Below, in pieces: positions 7,434 to 16,679 of a stretch of 61,541 nt of DNA. Location of the stretch: assembly GCA_041738505.1 (NCBI GenBank), contig JBGSPQ010000032.1, positions 1-61,541 on the forward strand. Direction: 5' to 3'. Positions within the stretch are counted from its first letter, which is position 1; each line of letters starts with the position of its first letter. Under the pieces are notes generated by a model, which made no database searches, had not been told where the DNA came from, and worked only from the letters and a program-made list of their open reading frames with translations. The position numbers and the translations under genes are program-made. The DNA is from JBGSPQ01 sp041738505 (GTDB lineage Bacteria > Patescibacteriota > Gracilibacteria > UBA1369).

Positions 7434-8729
7434 ATGAAAATTTTAAATCTCATCCGCCCGTCGCTTTTCATTTTTATCATCGTTTTTTGTGTAATCGGCC
7501 CCACCAGAGTATCACAAGTCTTTGCCTCCAATTTAATTACCCTTTCAAACGGCCAGGTACAATGTGCCGATCCGGCCGACCGGCCTTACTGCATCCCCGA
7601 ACAGGAACTATTCTCCGACTTGGTTGTAAATATTGCCGACAACGGAGAAGTCTCCGGACAATTAACAAAACCTATTTCCTTTGAACATGCGGGTCGGGAA
7701 GGAACCAGCGAGTCCTTTAGCGGAAGCGCCTCCATCGATATCATGGGATCCTATGATTACTACACCCGCACTATTACCGGCAAATTCGACTACAAAGCAA
7801 ATCTCACTTATATAGTCCAAAGATCAAGCGGCGATTCGGACCCGTTAAGCAGAACCAGCGATTACAGCAAAAAACCATTCACCGGCAAAGTCGACGAAGA
7901 CAGTCTCACAATTGATTTCAATAAGTTATTCAATGTAACTTATACCAGCATACCAACCAGCGGATCAATCGGCAAGCTGGATGAAGAGATGGACGATTGG
8001 GACATAGAATCGGGCGCCGCGGAAAATGAGAGAAACAGTAAAATAGAAACCGGCTTAATCAATGCGGCACTTGGTGACGCCGTCTTTTCAGATATGTTCG
8101 GACAGGTGGAAGTAAATATACCCCAATCGGACGGGACTTATGATGAGGAAGATTGGACCTTTGGCAAACTCGACGGAAAAACACTCCCCGTCGGCACCCA
8201 TATTAAAACGTCTGATAAAAGCGGTATAACATTACGCTTTGGCCAATTAACGATAAATTTGGGACCAGACTCCGAACTGATAATATCTCCCGTGCCCGGA
8301 CAACCGGGTTCCTTTGAATTGATTTGGGGAAACCTGAAAGCAAATGTAAATAAAATGATCAAAGGGGAAAGTCTGGACATTGAAATGAGTCAGTCGGTGG
8401 TGGGAATAAAAGGTACGATTTTTGTATTGGAGGAAACAAAAGAAAAATCAACACTCAAAGTTATTGAGGGCACGGTGTCTTTCAAATCAAAAACCGACGG
8501 CAGTGAAGAAACGGTCAATGCGGGAGAAATCATTTCGGCGGATCAAAACGGACTTGCTTCTAAAACAACATTTGATATATCCGCAGAAAATTCTTATTGG
8601 GACAGCATGCAAGAAACAGCGGTAAAACCGGGCTTCCAATTGGACAACAATTTAATATACGCCGGCATTGCGATCCTGATCATAGGAGTGTCAGGCACGA
8701 CGTTCCTAATCGGAAAGAGAAAGAAGTAG
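7434..8729 (+). CDS. surface-anchored FecR-domain protein 1
   Basis: 431 aa. Signal peptide at about 1-32 ending in VFA, a beta-rich N-terminal domain (about 60-180) and a FecR-like beta domain with the hallmark QSVVGIKGTIFVLEE (about 322-336). A C-terminal membrane helix precedes the basic tail GKRKK. FecR domains usually regulate sigma factors in outer-membrane signalling, but no sigma factor or TonB gene is here, so an extracellular structural or sensing role is likelier. The protein is a clear paralogue of the convergent gene at 8803-10128, sharing both domains. Confidence 0.8.
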   Translation: MKILNLIRPSLFIFIIVFCVIGPTRVSQVFASNLITLSNGQVQCADPADRPYCIPEQELFSDLVVNIADNGEVSGQLTKPISFEHAGREGTSESFSGSASIDIMGSYDYYTRTITGKFDYKANLTYIVQRSSGDSDPLSRTSDYSKKPFTGKVDEDSLTIDFNKLFNVTYTSIPTSGSIGKLDEEMDDWDIESGAAENERNSKIETGLINAALGDAVFSDMFGQVEVNIPQSDGTYDEEDWTFGKLDGKTLPVGTHIKTSDKSGITLRFGQLTINLGPDSELIISPVPGQPGSFELIWGNLKANVNKMIKGESLDIEMSQSVVGIKGTIFVLEETKEKSTLKVIEGTVSFKSKTDGSEETVNAGEIISADQNGLASKTTFDISAENSYWDSMQETAVKPGFQLDNNLIYAGIAILIIGVSGTTFLIGKRKK

Positions 8730-8770
8730 CCGTATTCCAAAACGTGCGGATATCGTATAGTCGCGCTAGC

Positions 8771-8812
8771 CAAAAAAATTTCCATACCAAAAAAGGGTAT
8801 GGTTATTTTTTC
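8771..8812. terminator. bidirectional terminator between the FecR-domain genes
   Basis: CCATACC (8782-8788) and GGTATGG (8796-8802) form the stem. A T-tract follows on the plus strand (8803-8811) and an A-tract precedes it (8772-8778), which reads as T on the minus strand. It serves both convergent genes; the minus-strand stop codon abuts the stem. Confidence 0.8.
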
Positions 8813-10128
8813 TTTCGATAAACAAATGCAATAATGCCACCGATAAGAATTACTCCGCCGAACAGGACAATGTAAAGCATTGCCGGTTGCTGTTTATCAT
8901 CAGATGGAATTGGAACAGTGCTGTCGGATGCCGGAGTTGCTTTTTGTTCCGACGACAGAGATTTTTCAAGTTCGGCAAAATCGATTTGATCCACATTGTC
9001 CCATGTATTTTGTTCTTCTAGAATGTCAAAATTATCTTTAATGATTTTCCCGGAAATATCCACATTTGCCATCTCTCCTCCAATAATTTCAACAGACTCA
9101 CCACCATTTAAAGCCTGCACCTCGATTTTGCCTTCAATCACTTTAATCCCGGAAACTCCGTCTGTTTCACTGGCGACAAACGTTGTTCCTTTGATACCTG
9201 CAACCGCTTGATTCATTTCAACTGACATTGAACCATCATTAACCATTTTTTTTAAATTCACCCAAATATTTCCGGCCACGAGTTTGATTTTACTTTCTTT
9301 TTCCGGAGGTGAATCGATAACAACTTCCGAATCCGGCTTCAAAACAAACGTCGACATGTCGGAAAAACTTAGAATTGCACTACTGTTCTCCTGTGTCCGG
9401 ATATGAGCGAAAACAGGAAGTATGGTACCCGGTTTGCAGAGTTTCCATCCATCCGGATCGTCATCCGCTCGCCATTCCACTTGCCCGGTCATCCCCGAAA
9501 ACCTTGCTCCGGAATCAACCTGAACCTTGTCATCATCAGGTGTTTCCGTTGTCTCAGTAACACCGTACTCACTCAGACGCCAAACAACGACTGAAGAATA
9601 TGCAATGGAACTTGAATTATTTTCAACGGAACCATCAGCCATTCCCAGTTGACTGTCTTCATTTGTATTTCCCGTATACCTTATCACAACCTGATCATCA
9701 ACGACCTGACCGGTAAAGCTGCCTTGAGTATCGGCAACCCAATGGGATTTGATATCGGAAACGGCGCCGTGCCAGACATCGGTCATGTCCAGAATAATTC
9801 TAAAAGTACCTGACAGTTGTCCGTCACTTTTATCATAATCTCCATTCATTGTTATTGTGGCAGTTCCATTAAAACTCTGGTTTCCGGTGGTAAAACTAAT
9901 CGGGATTGAGCGGTCCGCCGTTATTTTACCGCTTTTCACATCCACATTGGCCGAACTGAATAAAATCCTTTCCGTTCTTGGACCGGACATTTGATCAACC
10001 CCAATATTCCTGACTCCCAGATAAAGAAAAAAATCCGCTTGGGGGAAAACTACATCCTGTGCAAAAACCGGCATAACAAGAAACAAACTTAAAAACAGCG
10101 ATGCTAAATTAACGGAAATTTTACGCAT
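8803..10128 (-). CDS. surface-anchored FecR-domain protein 2
   Basis: 441 aa. Signal peptide at about 1-23 (ending VFAQ), the same beta-rich N-terminal domain as the neighbouring paralogue (SIPISFTTGNQSFNGTATIT), and a FecR-like domain with QAVAGIKGTTFVASE. A Ser/Pro-rich stalk (SSEQKATPASDSTVPIPSD), a membrane helix and the tail YRKKK follow. Topology predicts most of the protein outside the cell membrane. The convergent pair probably arose by inverted duplication. What it binds or signals is unknown. Confidence 0.8.
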   Translation of the reverse strand: MRKISVNLASLFLSLFLVMPVFAQDVVFPQADFFLYLGVRNIGVDQMSGPRTERILFSSANVDVKSGKITADRSIPISFTTGNQSFNGTATITMNGDYDKSDGQLSGTFRIILDMTDVWHGAVSDIKSHWVADTQGSFTGQVVDDQVVIRYTGNTNEDSQLGMADGSVENNSSSIAYSSVVVWRLSEYGVTETTETPDDDKVQVDSGARFSGMTGQVEWRADDDPDGWKLCKPGTILPVFAHIRTQENSSAILSFSDMSTFVLKPDSEVVIDSPPEKESKIKLVAGNIWVNLKKMVNDGSMSVEMNQAVAGIKGTTFVASETDGVSGIKVIEGKIEVQALNGGESVEIIGGEMANVDISGKIIKDNFDILEEQNTWDNVDQIDFAELEKSLSSEQKATPASDSTVPIPSDDKQQPAMLYIVLFGGVILIGGIIAFVYRKKK

Positions 10129-10157
10129 AATATTTTAATAATCGCAGGAAGATGGAT

Positions 10158-10514
10158 CTATTCCTGCTCATCCAGTTTTGCGGCGGCCTCCGGCGTGGAT
10201 ACCGTCTTACTCATGGTGAGTAGCTTAACAATACCCCAGGCAACCAGCGCATAAACCAACATTGCCAAAATAGTGGTCCATTCAAAAACACTGCCTTCAA
10301 CCTGTGAAATTCCGAAAACGCTGATAAAAGGCATGGCGAACGGATAACTGACGGTATAAATAAAACTGCTGAAACCGGCCGTAGGATTGGCTCCAAACAG
10401 TAAAAAGAAAAATCTGAATGCCAAAAGAATTTCCAGAAGACCCAGAAGATACCAGACCACCTGGGTGAAGCGAAATATCGGTTTGGTTGTTGGAGAGTTG
10501 TAAGAAGTGGGCAT
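10158..10514 (-). CDS. YggT-family membrane protein
   Basis: 118 aa with a cytosolic-looking N-terminus (TTKPIFRFTQVVWYLLGLLE) and about three membrane helices (25-45, 58-75, 83-105). The spacing and the AFRFFFLLFGANP segment resemble YggT-like proteins, which are implicated in membrane or osmotic homeostasis. It follows the 48-aa membrane protein at 10540-10686 and probably shares its promoter at 10761-10787. Confidence 0.65.
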   Translation of the reverse strand: MPTSYNSPTTKPIFRFTQVVWYLLGLLEILLAFRFFFLLFGANPTAGFSSFIYTVSYPFAMPFISVFGISQVEGSVFEWTTILAMLVYALVAWGIVKLLTMSKTVSTPEAAAKLDEQE

Positions 10515-10539
10515 AATGCTGATATTTTAAAAAATTTAA

Positions 10540-10686
10540 TTAAATCTTTTTACCCTGAATTAATCTTATCGCAAGAACGACAACGGCAATAACCAACAGT
10601 AGATGAATATATCCGCCCAACGTATAAGAACTGACTAATCCCAGCAACCATAAAACAACAAGGATTACAAAAATTGTCCAAAGCAT
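10540..10686 (-). CDS. lmo0937-type small membrane protein (DUF5670), 48 aa
   Basis: ATG 10686 to TAA 10540. The short sequence begins MLWTIFVILVVLWLLGLVSS, continues through YTLGGYIHLLLVIAVVVL and ends in a basic IQGKKI tail. That is two membrane helices, the pattern of the lmo0937 family found in many bacteria near stress genes. Function is unknown. It is the first gene of a two-gene unit with the YggT-like protein, 25 bases apart. Confidence 0.8.
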   Translation of the reverse strand: MLWTIFVILVVLWLLGLVSSYTLGGYIHLLLVIAVVVLAIRLIQGKKI

Positions 10687-10760
10687 AAATGATTTTGTTA
10701 AATAGTATGTTCTTCCCTATTTAAAGTAGTTCTTTAAAAAAGATTTTCATATCAAATCTA

Positions 10761-10787
10761 ATTATAATTGAATAGACGTTTAGTCAA
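10761..10787 (-). promoter_or_regulatory. promoter of the small membrane protein operon
   Basis: Reverse-strand TTGACT (10782-10787) and TATAAT (10761-10766) with a 15-bp spacer, 75 bases upstream of the 48-aa gene. The region 10687-11010 holds no gene; besides the two promoters it contains only AT-rich sequence with a weak inverted repeat, GGAAAA/TTTTCC, near 10810. Confidence 0.5.
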
Positions 10788-10940
10788 AATATTTTTTTAT
10801 TTTACAGGAAAAGTGTAAATATTTTCCCTCATAATTATCGGAAAAAACCATTTGTTCGTTTTATCACAGCCATTTCAATCCCTTGCTTTCTCTCTGCCAT
10901 GATTGAACGATTGTATACTCAAAGTGTATAACCGCGATAT

Positions 10941-10968
10941 TTGAAATTTTGGCAAAAACATATACAAT
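10941..10968 (+). promoter_or_regulatory. promoter of DUF3494 surface protein
   Basis: TTGAAA (10941-10946), a 16-bp spacer and TACAAT (10963-10968), 42 bases before the ATG at 11011. Confidence 0.5.
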
Positions 10969-11010
10969 GTAAAAAGTAGTTTTTCCTATATTTTTTAAAA
11001 AGCATCAAAC

Positions 11011-13182
11011 ATGAAAAGACTTAACAAAAAACTTGTTTTGGCCTTTCCGACTGTACTGATTATGTTAGGTCTTGCCGGAGCTACTCCGGTTTTCGCGGCA
11101 ACCTCACCGTCTCTTTGAACAGCGGAAACATACGGTGTTCTCGCCGACACTTTTAACTATAATATAGGACTGACATCCATAATAGGAACTGCCGGACAGG
11201 CGGCTCTTGGATATGTGGGAGCTTTTCCGGGTGGAGGCGCCACCCTGTCGGTTATCGGCACCACCCAGGTGAACAATGCTGCAAGAACTCAAGCGGGGTT
11301 GGATCAGAACAATGCTTTAAATAATGCAATTGATGGACTCAATATTCAAGTTTGTACATCAATCGGCGCCGCCGTTGATTTGGCCGGATTTGATATGGAT
11401 GGTGCGGGACCCCTTCCCCCCGGAACTTATACACCCGGTTGTTATTCAAGCACAGGTGCGATGAGTATTGGCGGAGGCGGGACAGTAACACTTAGCGGAT
11501 CCGGAACATTTATTTTCAGACCGGTTGGTGCACTTAATACAACGGCAAATTCAATTGTCCAGCTGGCTGCCGGCGCATCGGAATGTGATGTCTTTTGGGC
11601 TCCCACCGCCGCGACAACCCTTGGTGCCGATTCCACTTTCGTTGGATACATCCTTGATGCGGCAGGTATTACAATAGGAAACAATGTTACCATATTAGGT
11701 TCGGCGTTAGCATACGGCGGAACGGTTACGGCCGATTCGGACACAATTACCGTGCCGGTTTGTACCGGTACTCTTAACGTTGTTAAAGCAGTGGTAAATG
11801 ATAACACGGGAATCTCAGTGGCTGCGGACTTTACTTTACATGTAACACAACTGGGTATTGATGTGGCGGGAAGTCCCGCGGCAGGTGCTGTTGGACCCGT
11901 CGGAACCACTTATACACTTCTTGATCCCGGAACATATGTTGTCAGTGAGAATGCTTTTGCGGGATATTCCACAACTTATGGCGGAGATTGCGATGCCGCG
12001 GGAAATGTCGCTCTTACCGCCGGTGCTAATTTAATTTGTACCGTCACAAATAACGATATAGCGCCCGCCGCAACTATCAGCGTTGTTAAAACTGTAATTA
12101 ACGATAACGGCAGAACCAATGTAATCGCAGACTTTCCGCTGTTTGTTAATGCCGCTCCCGTGATTTCCGGTATTGTAAATGTATATGCCGCACCTGCGGC
12201 ATATACGGTAACTGAAACCGTGGACCCAAATTACACCCGGACTTTTTCCGGAGACTGTAGTGCCGGCGGTATAATAAATCTTGTTCCCGGAGATAACCAA
12301 ATCTGTATTGTTACAAATAATGATATAGCTCCGTCCTCAGGAGGAGGTGGCGGCGGATCTGCTCCGGTTCCACCACATATTGCTGTTGTAAAAGTACCGG
12401 ATCCTCTTGCACTACCTGACGGTCCCGGAGATGTCACATACACATATACACTTACAAATACGGGAACCGTTGCTGTTACAGATATCACTATGGTCGGTGA
12501 TACCTGCAGTCCAATCACTTTGATCTCGGGAGACACTGATGATGACGAAAGACTCGATGTGGATGAAACATGGATTTACACCTGTTCAACCACTCTCTCG
12601 GAAACTCACACAAACACTGTAACCGCCACCGGTTGGGCAAACGGAATTAGCGCAACAGACATTGCAAGCGCCACTGTCGTAGTGGGTGCGGACGTTGTAC
12701 CTCCGTTGATTCATGTAACGAAGATTCCATATCCTTTTACTCTTCCGGCCGGGGGAGCAAGTGTTACTTACACTTATACCATGACCAATCCCGGAATCGT
12801 TGCATTGAGCAATGTTCAATTAAATGATGACAAGTGCGATCCGATAGCATTTGAATCCGGAGATACAAATGACGATTCCAGACTTGATGTAACGGAGACT
12901 TGGACTTATACATGTTCAATGAATCTTACTGAAACCACTTTGAATACCGCCGTTGCAAGCGGTGAAGCAAACGGTCTTACAGTTAGAGATTTCGCAATAG
13001 CAACTGTTACGGTTCCTATTGCCGCTGAAATTTCTACTCCAACTGCGGTTGTTGCCGCCAACGTCCCGGGTTTACCGAATACCGGATATGGTACCACGGA
13101 AAATATTTTCGTGTTACCATTCATTGCCGGTTGTATATTTGCAGCTTCTTTCTTCCTTTTCGTTACAAAAAAAGAGTCATAA
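11011..13182 (+). pseudogene. DUF3494/ice-binding-like LPxTG surface protein, interrupted by one in-frame TGA
   Basis: ATG 11011 opens a signal peptide (about 1-30, ending VFAA) in the same frame as the long downstream segment. Codon 36 (11116-11118) is TGA. On both sides the sequence fits the start of a DUF3494 ice-binding-type domain, where Gly is expected before TA-x-x-YGVLA. GGA to TGA needs one base change. Then follow the rest of DUF3494 (to about 250), two prealbumin-like repeats ending VTNNDIAP, two DUF11-like repeats, and a sorting signal LPNTG with a hydrophobic helix and KKES. A sortase follows directly. If the stop is real, a GTG at 11215 would give a product without a signal peptide. 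Sequencing error, a recent nonsense mutation or readthrough all remain possible. Confidence 0.8.
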
Positions 13183-13218
13183 ATCGGAGGATCAAAGAGT
13201 AGCAAATTAATTAATCAA

Positions 13219-13878
13219 ATGAAGATCCGAATACTGCCAGGTTTGTCTGTAATCACCCTCGCAGTATTCGGTCTTCTTTTTTGGCAGGACATTTCAAACG
13301 TATTTTTTCCGGTAAATAATTTACCGATAATTACGGAAAAACCAATAATCAGTGAAGAAAACCCGGCCACACAATCGGAAGAACAAACACATGCTCTTAA
13401 AACCGGTGAAAGCATTGGTTTGCCGGTAAAAATAATCATACCTGCCATAGATGTAAATGCGACTGTTGAAGAAGTGGCTTTGGCGGGTGACGGAAATATG
13501 GATGTCCCCAAACATTACCTGAATACAGGTTGGTATAAATTGGGGCCCCGCCCCGGTGAAACGGGAAATGCAGTAATTGCGGGACATGCCGACTGGATAA
13601 ATGGCGCCGCCGCCGTATTTGCCGATTTATCAAAGCTGAATCCCGGAGATCCAATCACAGTACAGGATGACAAAGGTGCTCTTATTGCTTTTACAGTACG
13701 TGAAAGCCGCCTCTACGATGCCAAAGCGGATGCAACCGATGTGTTTATATCAAACGACGGCAAAGCTCACTTGAATATTATTACCTGCGACGGCCCATGG
13801 GATAAAAAAACAAATCAATACTCAAAGCGATTAATTATATTTGCCGATAAATCTGATTCTGAAAAAAGTATTTATTAA
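13219..13878 (+). CDS. class D/E-like sortase
   Basis: Membrane-bound transpeptidase that cuts the LPxTG-type signal of surface proteins and links them to the cell wall or to each other. 219 aa: an N-terminal membrane anchor (about 7-23), a linker, then the catalytic domain with His123 (AGHADW), Cys190 (NIITCDG) and Arg204 (QYSKRL). It lies 36 bases after the LPNTG protein, which is its obvious substrate. GGAGG near 13186 is too distant to be a normal ribosome binding site. Confidence 0.93.
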   Translation: MKIRILPGLSVITLAVFGLLFWQDISNVFFPVNNLPIITEKPIISEENPATQSEEQTHALKTGESIGLPVKIIIPAIDVNATVEEVALAGDGNMDVPKHYLNTGWYKLGPRPGETGNAVIAGHADWINGAAAVFADLSKLNPGDPITVQDDKGALIAFTVRESRLYDAKADATDVFISNDGKAHLNIITCDGPWDKKTNQYSKRLIIFADKSDSEKSIY

Positions 13879-13889
13879 TATCAGGCAAA

Positions 13890-14537
13890 ATGTGCGGAGG
13901 CTACTCACTCACAAAAAATCTAAAGAAAACGGCCGTAAGGTTGGGCATAAATGATGACACCCTGAACTTTGCACCCAGATACAACGCGCGCCCCGCACAA
14001 AACATGCCCGTGATTCTGAACAGTGATCCGAACCATTTTCAATTTGCCCATTGGGGTATTACGCCTTTTTGGGCAAAGAAGGAATCAAAAAAAATACAGC
14101 TCATCAACACCCGCATTGAGAGTGCCGACAAAATCACCTTTAAAAAAGATTTCAGCGAAAGGCGCTGCCTGATACCCGCGGACGGATTTTTTGAATGGGA
14201 GAAAACGTCATCCGGAAAACAGCCCCACTATTTCAGACTCAAATCAAAAGAAATATTTTCCTTCGCCGGCATCTGGGAGGAAGACGACATTCTGCGGATC
14301 CCCACCTTCACCATTCTGACAATGGAACCGAACGGTCTCGTAAAAAAAATCCACAACCGCATGCCTGTCATATTGAACCCCGAAATGGAGAGTGAATGGC
14401 TTACATCGAAAACTGACGTACATGATTTGATAAAAAATATCTCCCCCTTTCCCGAGGATGATATGGAAGAAATCATCGTCTCCAGAAAAGTAAATAATGC
14501 GGTTAATGACTTTCCGGAGTTGCTAAATCCCGTTTGA
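13890..14537 (+). CDS. SRAP (YedK/HMCES-like) abasic-site-binding protein
   Basis: Forms a thiazolidine crosslink with abasic sites in single-stranded DNA, protecting them during replication. The catalytic Cys2 is present (MCGGYSL), with the Asn in PRYNARP, the Glu in PADGFFEWE and the His in IHNRMPVIL. 215 aa is full length. It starts 11 bases after the sortase stop, so it may be cotranscribed despite an unrelated role. It ends with TGA, showing that UGA is a stop here. Confidence 0.93.
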   Translation: MCGGYSLTKNLKKTAVRLGINDDTLNFAPRYNARPAQNMPVILNSDPNHFQFAHWGITPFWAKKESKKIQLINTRIESADKITFKKDFSERRCLIPADGFFEWEKTSSGKQPHYFRLKSKEIFSFAGIWEEDDILRIPTFTILTMEPNGLVKKIHNRMPVILNPEMESEWLTSKTDVHDLIKNISPFPEDDMEEIIVSRKVNNAVNDFPELLNPV

Positions 14538-14696
14538 AAACTGCTTATAGGTAAAATTTTGAGTAATGATATCACTGTGAATCAATATTTTATGATCCAC
14601 AATTTTTGAAAGCCCGTAACTTTACGGAAAAATCAATCTTGACGCAATTATTTGATTGTGCAATTTTACTTATCCGATTTTATTCGCGCATAATCG

Positions 14697-15356
14697 ATGA
14701 TTCAAAAATCAATTCCCATCCAAAAAGAAAAAGGATTTCTTTCCGATGATGAGATAAAAAAAATATGGAAAGAGGTACGCGCTGACCAACCGGAAAGGCT
14801 GATTGTGGCAATTGACGGCGCCCCCGGAACTGGAAAAAGCATTCTGGCGGATAAAATTCAAAAAATAATTAATGCGGATAACATTGCTGCCGGAATCGTT
14901 GAAACCGATTTGGACTGCCTTCCATGGAATGAACGGCCCACAGATTCCAGCCTGATGGATTGGCACAATGACACAATTTCCAAGGAGGCCATTATTCACC
15001 CGGGAGCGAATTTGTTATATACGGGTTACGACACCGTCACACACAAAAGAAATGTAACAAAGCGCATAATTTCTCCAAAAAAAGGTATCCTGATTTTGGA
15101 AGGACTGCACAGTATTGAATATGCAAGACAACACACAAACGATGCCATTGTGGCGATTCTCTTCCAAGTTTCAAACGAGCTTAGAGAAATAAACCGAGCG
15201 GAAAGAAATGTTCGGCAAAGAAGATGGAAAGCAAGTGAAGTGGAGAGCAGGACAAAAGCACAAAGAAACTCCGCCGTAACATACTACGGGGACATTTCCC
15301 GGGAAATAGCTCAAACAAACGGCAATATTCACAATACAATCAGGATCTTTCCATAA
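14697..15356 (+). CDS. uridine kinase-like P-loop kinase
   Basis: 219 aa with Walker A GAPGTGKS (41-48), a Walker-B-like strand ILILEGLHSIE and the Arg-rich segment RAERNVRQRRW typical of a lid. The layout fits the uridine kinase/phosphoribulokinase-like family, and the substrate may be a nucleoside or another small hydroxyl compound. A zeta-toxin-like kinase is less likely because no antitoxin lies beside it. The preceding 160 bases are AT-rich without a clear promoter. Confidence 0.6.
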   Translation: MIQKSIPIQKEKGFLSDDEIKKIWKEVRADQPERLIVAIDGAPGTGKSILADKIQKIINADNIAAGIVETDLDCLPWNERPTDSSLMDWHNDTISKEAIIHPGANLLYTGYDTVTHKRNVTKRIISPKKGILILEGLHSIEYARQHTNDAIVAILFQVSNELREINRAERNVRQRRWKASEVESRTKAQRNSAVTYYGDISREIAQTNGNIHNTIRIFP

Positions 15357-15429
15357 GATGCAAATGGCCGCGCCAAGCCAAGATAAAATGACAAATGACA
15401 GTATGTAAATCACACAAGCGATTTCGTGG

Positions 15430-15457
15430 TTGACATTTATAAATATTCCTGTACTAT
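15430..15457 (+). promoter_or_regulatory. promoter of cold-shock gene
   Basis: TTGACA (15430-15435), a 16-bp spacer and TACTAT with a TG extension (15452-15457). A leader of about 85 nt follows with a small TACC/GGTA hairpin, in line with the long leaders of cold-shock mRNAs. Confidence 0.65.
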
Positions 15458-15547
15458 TAACTTACCAATAGGTAGAGTTTTATAGGGGTTATCTAATAAT
15501 TTCCTTTTTACAACACTTAAAGGAATTTATTTCTTAACCTTTTATTT

Positions 15548-15760
15548 ATGAAAGGTACCATAAAAAAGCTGAATGAAAACGGCTTTGGTTTTATTGCCCC
15601 TGAAGAAGGCGGCAAAGACGTATTTTTTCACGCTAACGACGTGGTCGATCAGGGCTTTAAAGACCTGAACGAAGGCGACGTTGTTACGTTTGAAATGGGT
15701 GAGTCCCCCAAAGGACCAAAAGCAACCGACGTTCAATTGTTCGTTGCTGAAGCTGCGTAA
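15548..15760 (+). CDS. cold-shock domain protein (CspA family)
   Basis: 70-aa single cold-shock domain that binds single-stranded RNA and DNA and melts RNA structure. The RNP1 motif NGFGFIAP (10-17) and RNP2 DVFFHA (25-30) are present. It has its own promoter, leader and terminator, so it is a monocistronic unit. Confidence 0.95.
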   Translation: MKGTIKKLNENGFGFIAPEEGGKDVFFHANDVVDQGFKDLNEGDVVTFEMGESPKGPKATDVQLFVAEAA

Positions 15761-15781
15761 AGTGTAACCACTCAACGTATA

Positions 15782-15814
15782 AAAGCCGGTGCTCTCAATA
15801 GCATCGGCTTTTTC
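15782..15814. terminator. bidirectional terminator
   Basis: AAAGCCGGTGCT (15782-15793) and AGCATCGGCTTT (15800-15811) form a 12-bp stem with one wobble pair and a 6-nt loop, followed by T's on each strand. It ends the cold-shock gene and sits at the stop of the convergent membrane protein gene. Confidence 0.85.
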
Positions 15815-16589
15815 AGTATATTAAAATCACAAACGCTTTGATAACAAAAATGTGAGCGACGTAAATAAAAAAAGAATGATAGCCCAGCCATGCAAGATAG
15901 GAATTTCGGGGAACATGCCGCGCCATTAAGAAATAAGCGGCAAATACAGTGGGAATAAATAAAAAATCATAAAAAATACCAAAAAGAAGCATTAAAAACG
16001 GAATAAAACAGATTAACAGTGAAAGCGCGCTTAACATGGGATTTAACTTTTGAGCCGCCTGATGCAGATCTTTTCCGGCCGCCACAGAATAACCGACCAG
16101 CCCGTAGAGCAAAAATGCAAGGTTATAACTGTAAAAACCGTAAACATTCATGATGGCGATTGCAGATAAAATCGCCGCCAGACCGATACCAATGGCTTTC
16201 CCCGCGAAACGATTAACAGCATAATCAAGAGGGATACTCAATAACAGAACCAGAGCCATTGGCATAAGAATTTCAAAACTCAAGACGGACTGATCTCCAA
16301 TAATCAATGAGGACGGGCTAAAATTGGCAATAAAATAGTTTGGGATATTGAAAACCAGAAAACAAATCAAAATTTTAAGGGCAAGAATCAATTTCTTTTT
16401 TGTTCTGTTTCGTAAAAAACGCGCCGCTATCACACCAAGAAAAATTACAAAACCCATCGGAACCCAATAGAAAAAGTGCTGATCAAAACTGATGGAGGTC
16501 AAATTAACCAGCACATGAAAAACCACCATTGCCGTAAGCAGCAACCCGCGATAAACATCATACGATTCAATTCTTTGTTGCTTGGTCAT
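15813..16589 (-). CDS. acyltransferase-like membrane protein (DUF1624/HGSNAT type)
   Basis: 258 aa with about seven to eight membrane helices. The N-terminus RIESYDVYRGLLLTAMVVFH matches the R-x-x-x-x-D-x-x-R-G-x(n)-H start of the DUF1624/heparan-glucosaminide acetyltransferase-like and acyltransferase-3 proteins, which transfer acyl groups across the membrane to glycans. It is shorter than most members. The substrate is unknown, and it stands alone on the reverse strand. Confidence 0.65.
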   Translation of the reverse strand: MTKQQRIESYDVYRGLLLTAMVVFHVLVNLTSISFDQHFFYWVPMGFVIFLGVIAARFLRNRTKKKLILALKILICFLVFNIPNYFIANFSPSSLIIGDQSVLSFEILMPMALVLLLSIPLDYAVNRFAGKAIGIGLAAILSAIAIMNVYGFYSYNLAFLLYGLVGYSVAAGKDLHQAAQKLNPMLSALSLLICFIPFLMLLFGIFYDFLFIPTVFAAYFLMARHVPRNSYLAWLGYHSFFIYVAHIFVIKAFVILIY

Positions 16590-16627
16590 TTTAATCGATG
16601 AAAGTATTAAAAATCCTATATGCCTAT

Positions 16628-16655
16628 TTGACTAATCCCTGTGCTTTGCTAAAAT
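16628..16655 (+). promoter_or_regulatory. promoter of Lys-rich micro-protein
   Basis: TTGACT (16628-16633), a 16-bp spacer and TAAAAT (16650-16655), 24 bases before the ATG at 16680. Confidence 0.6.
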
Positions 16656-16679
16656 AAATCTATCTTTAACAACACTAAA

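Noticed and set aside
7434..10128. FecI/FecR iron-signalling system
   Set aside because: No sigma factor, TonB receptor or outer-membrane component is present, and both proteins are anchored at the C-terminus rather than built like FecR.
11011..13182. Genome-wide UGA=Gly recoding as in BD1-5/SR1
   Set aside because: TGA ends many genes here (for example at 14537, 28570, 33346, 43106, 45175 and 53419) and forms tight ATGA overlaps; reading it as Gly would add long unrelated tails.
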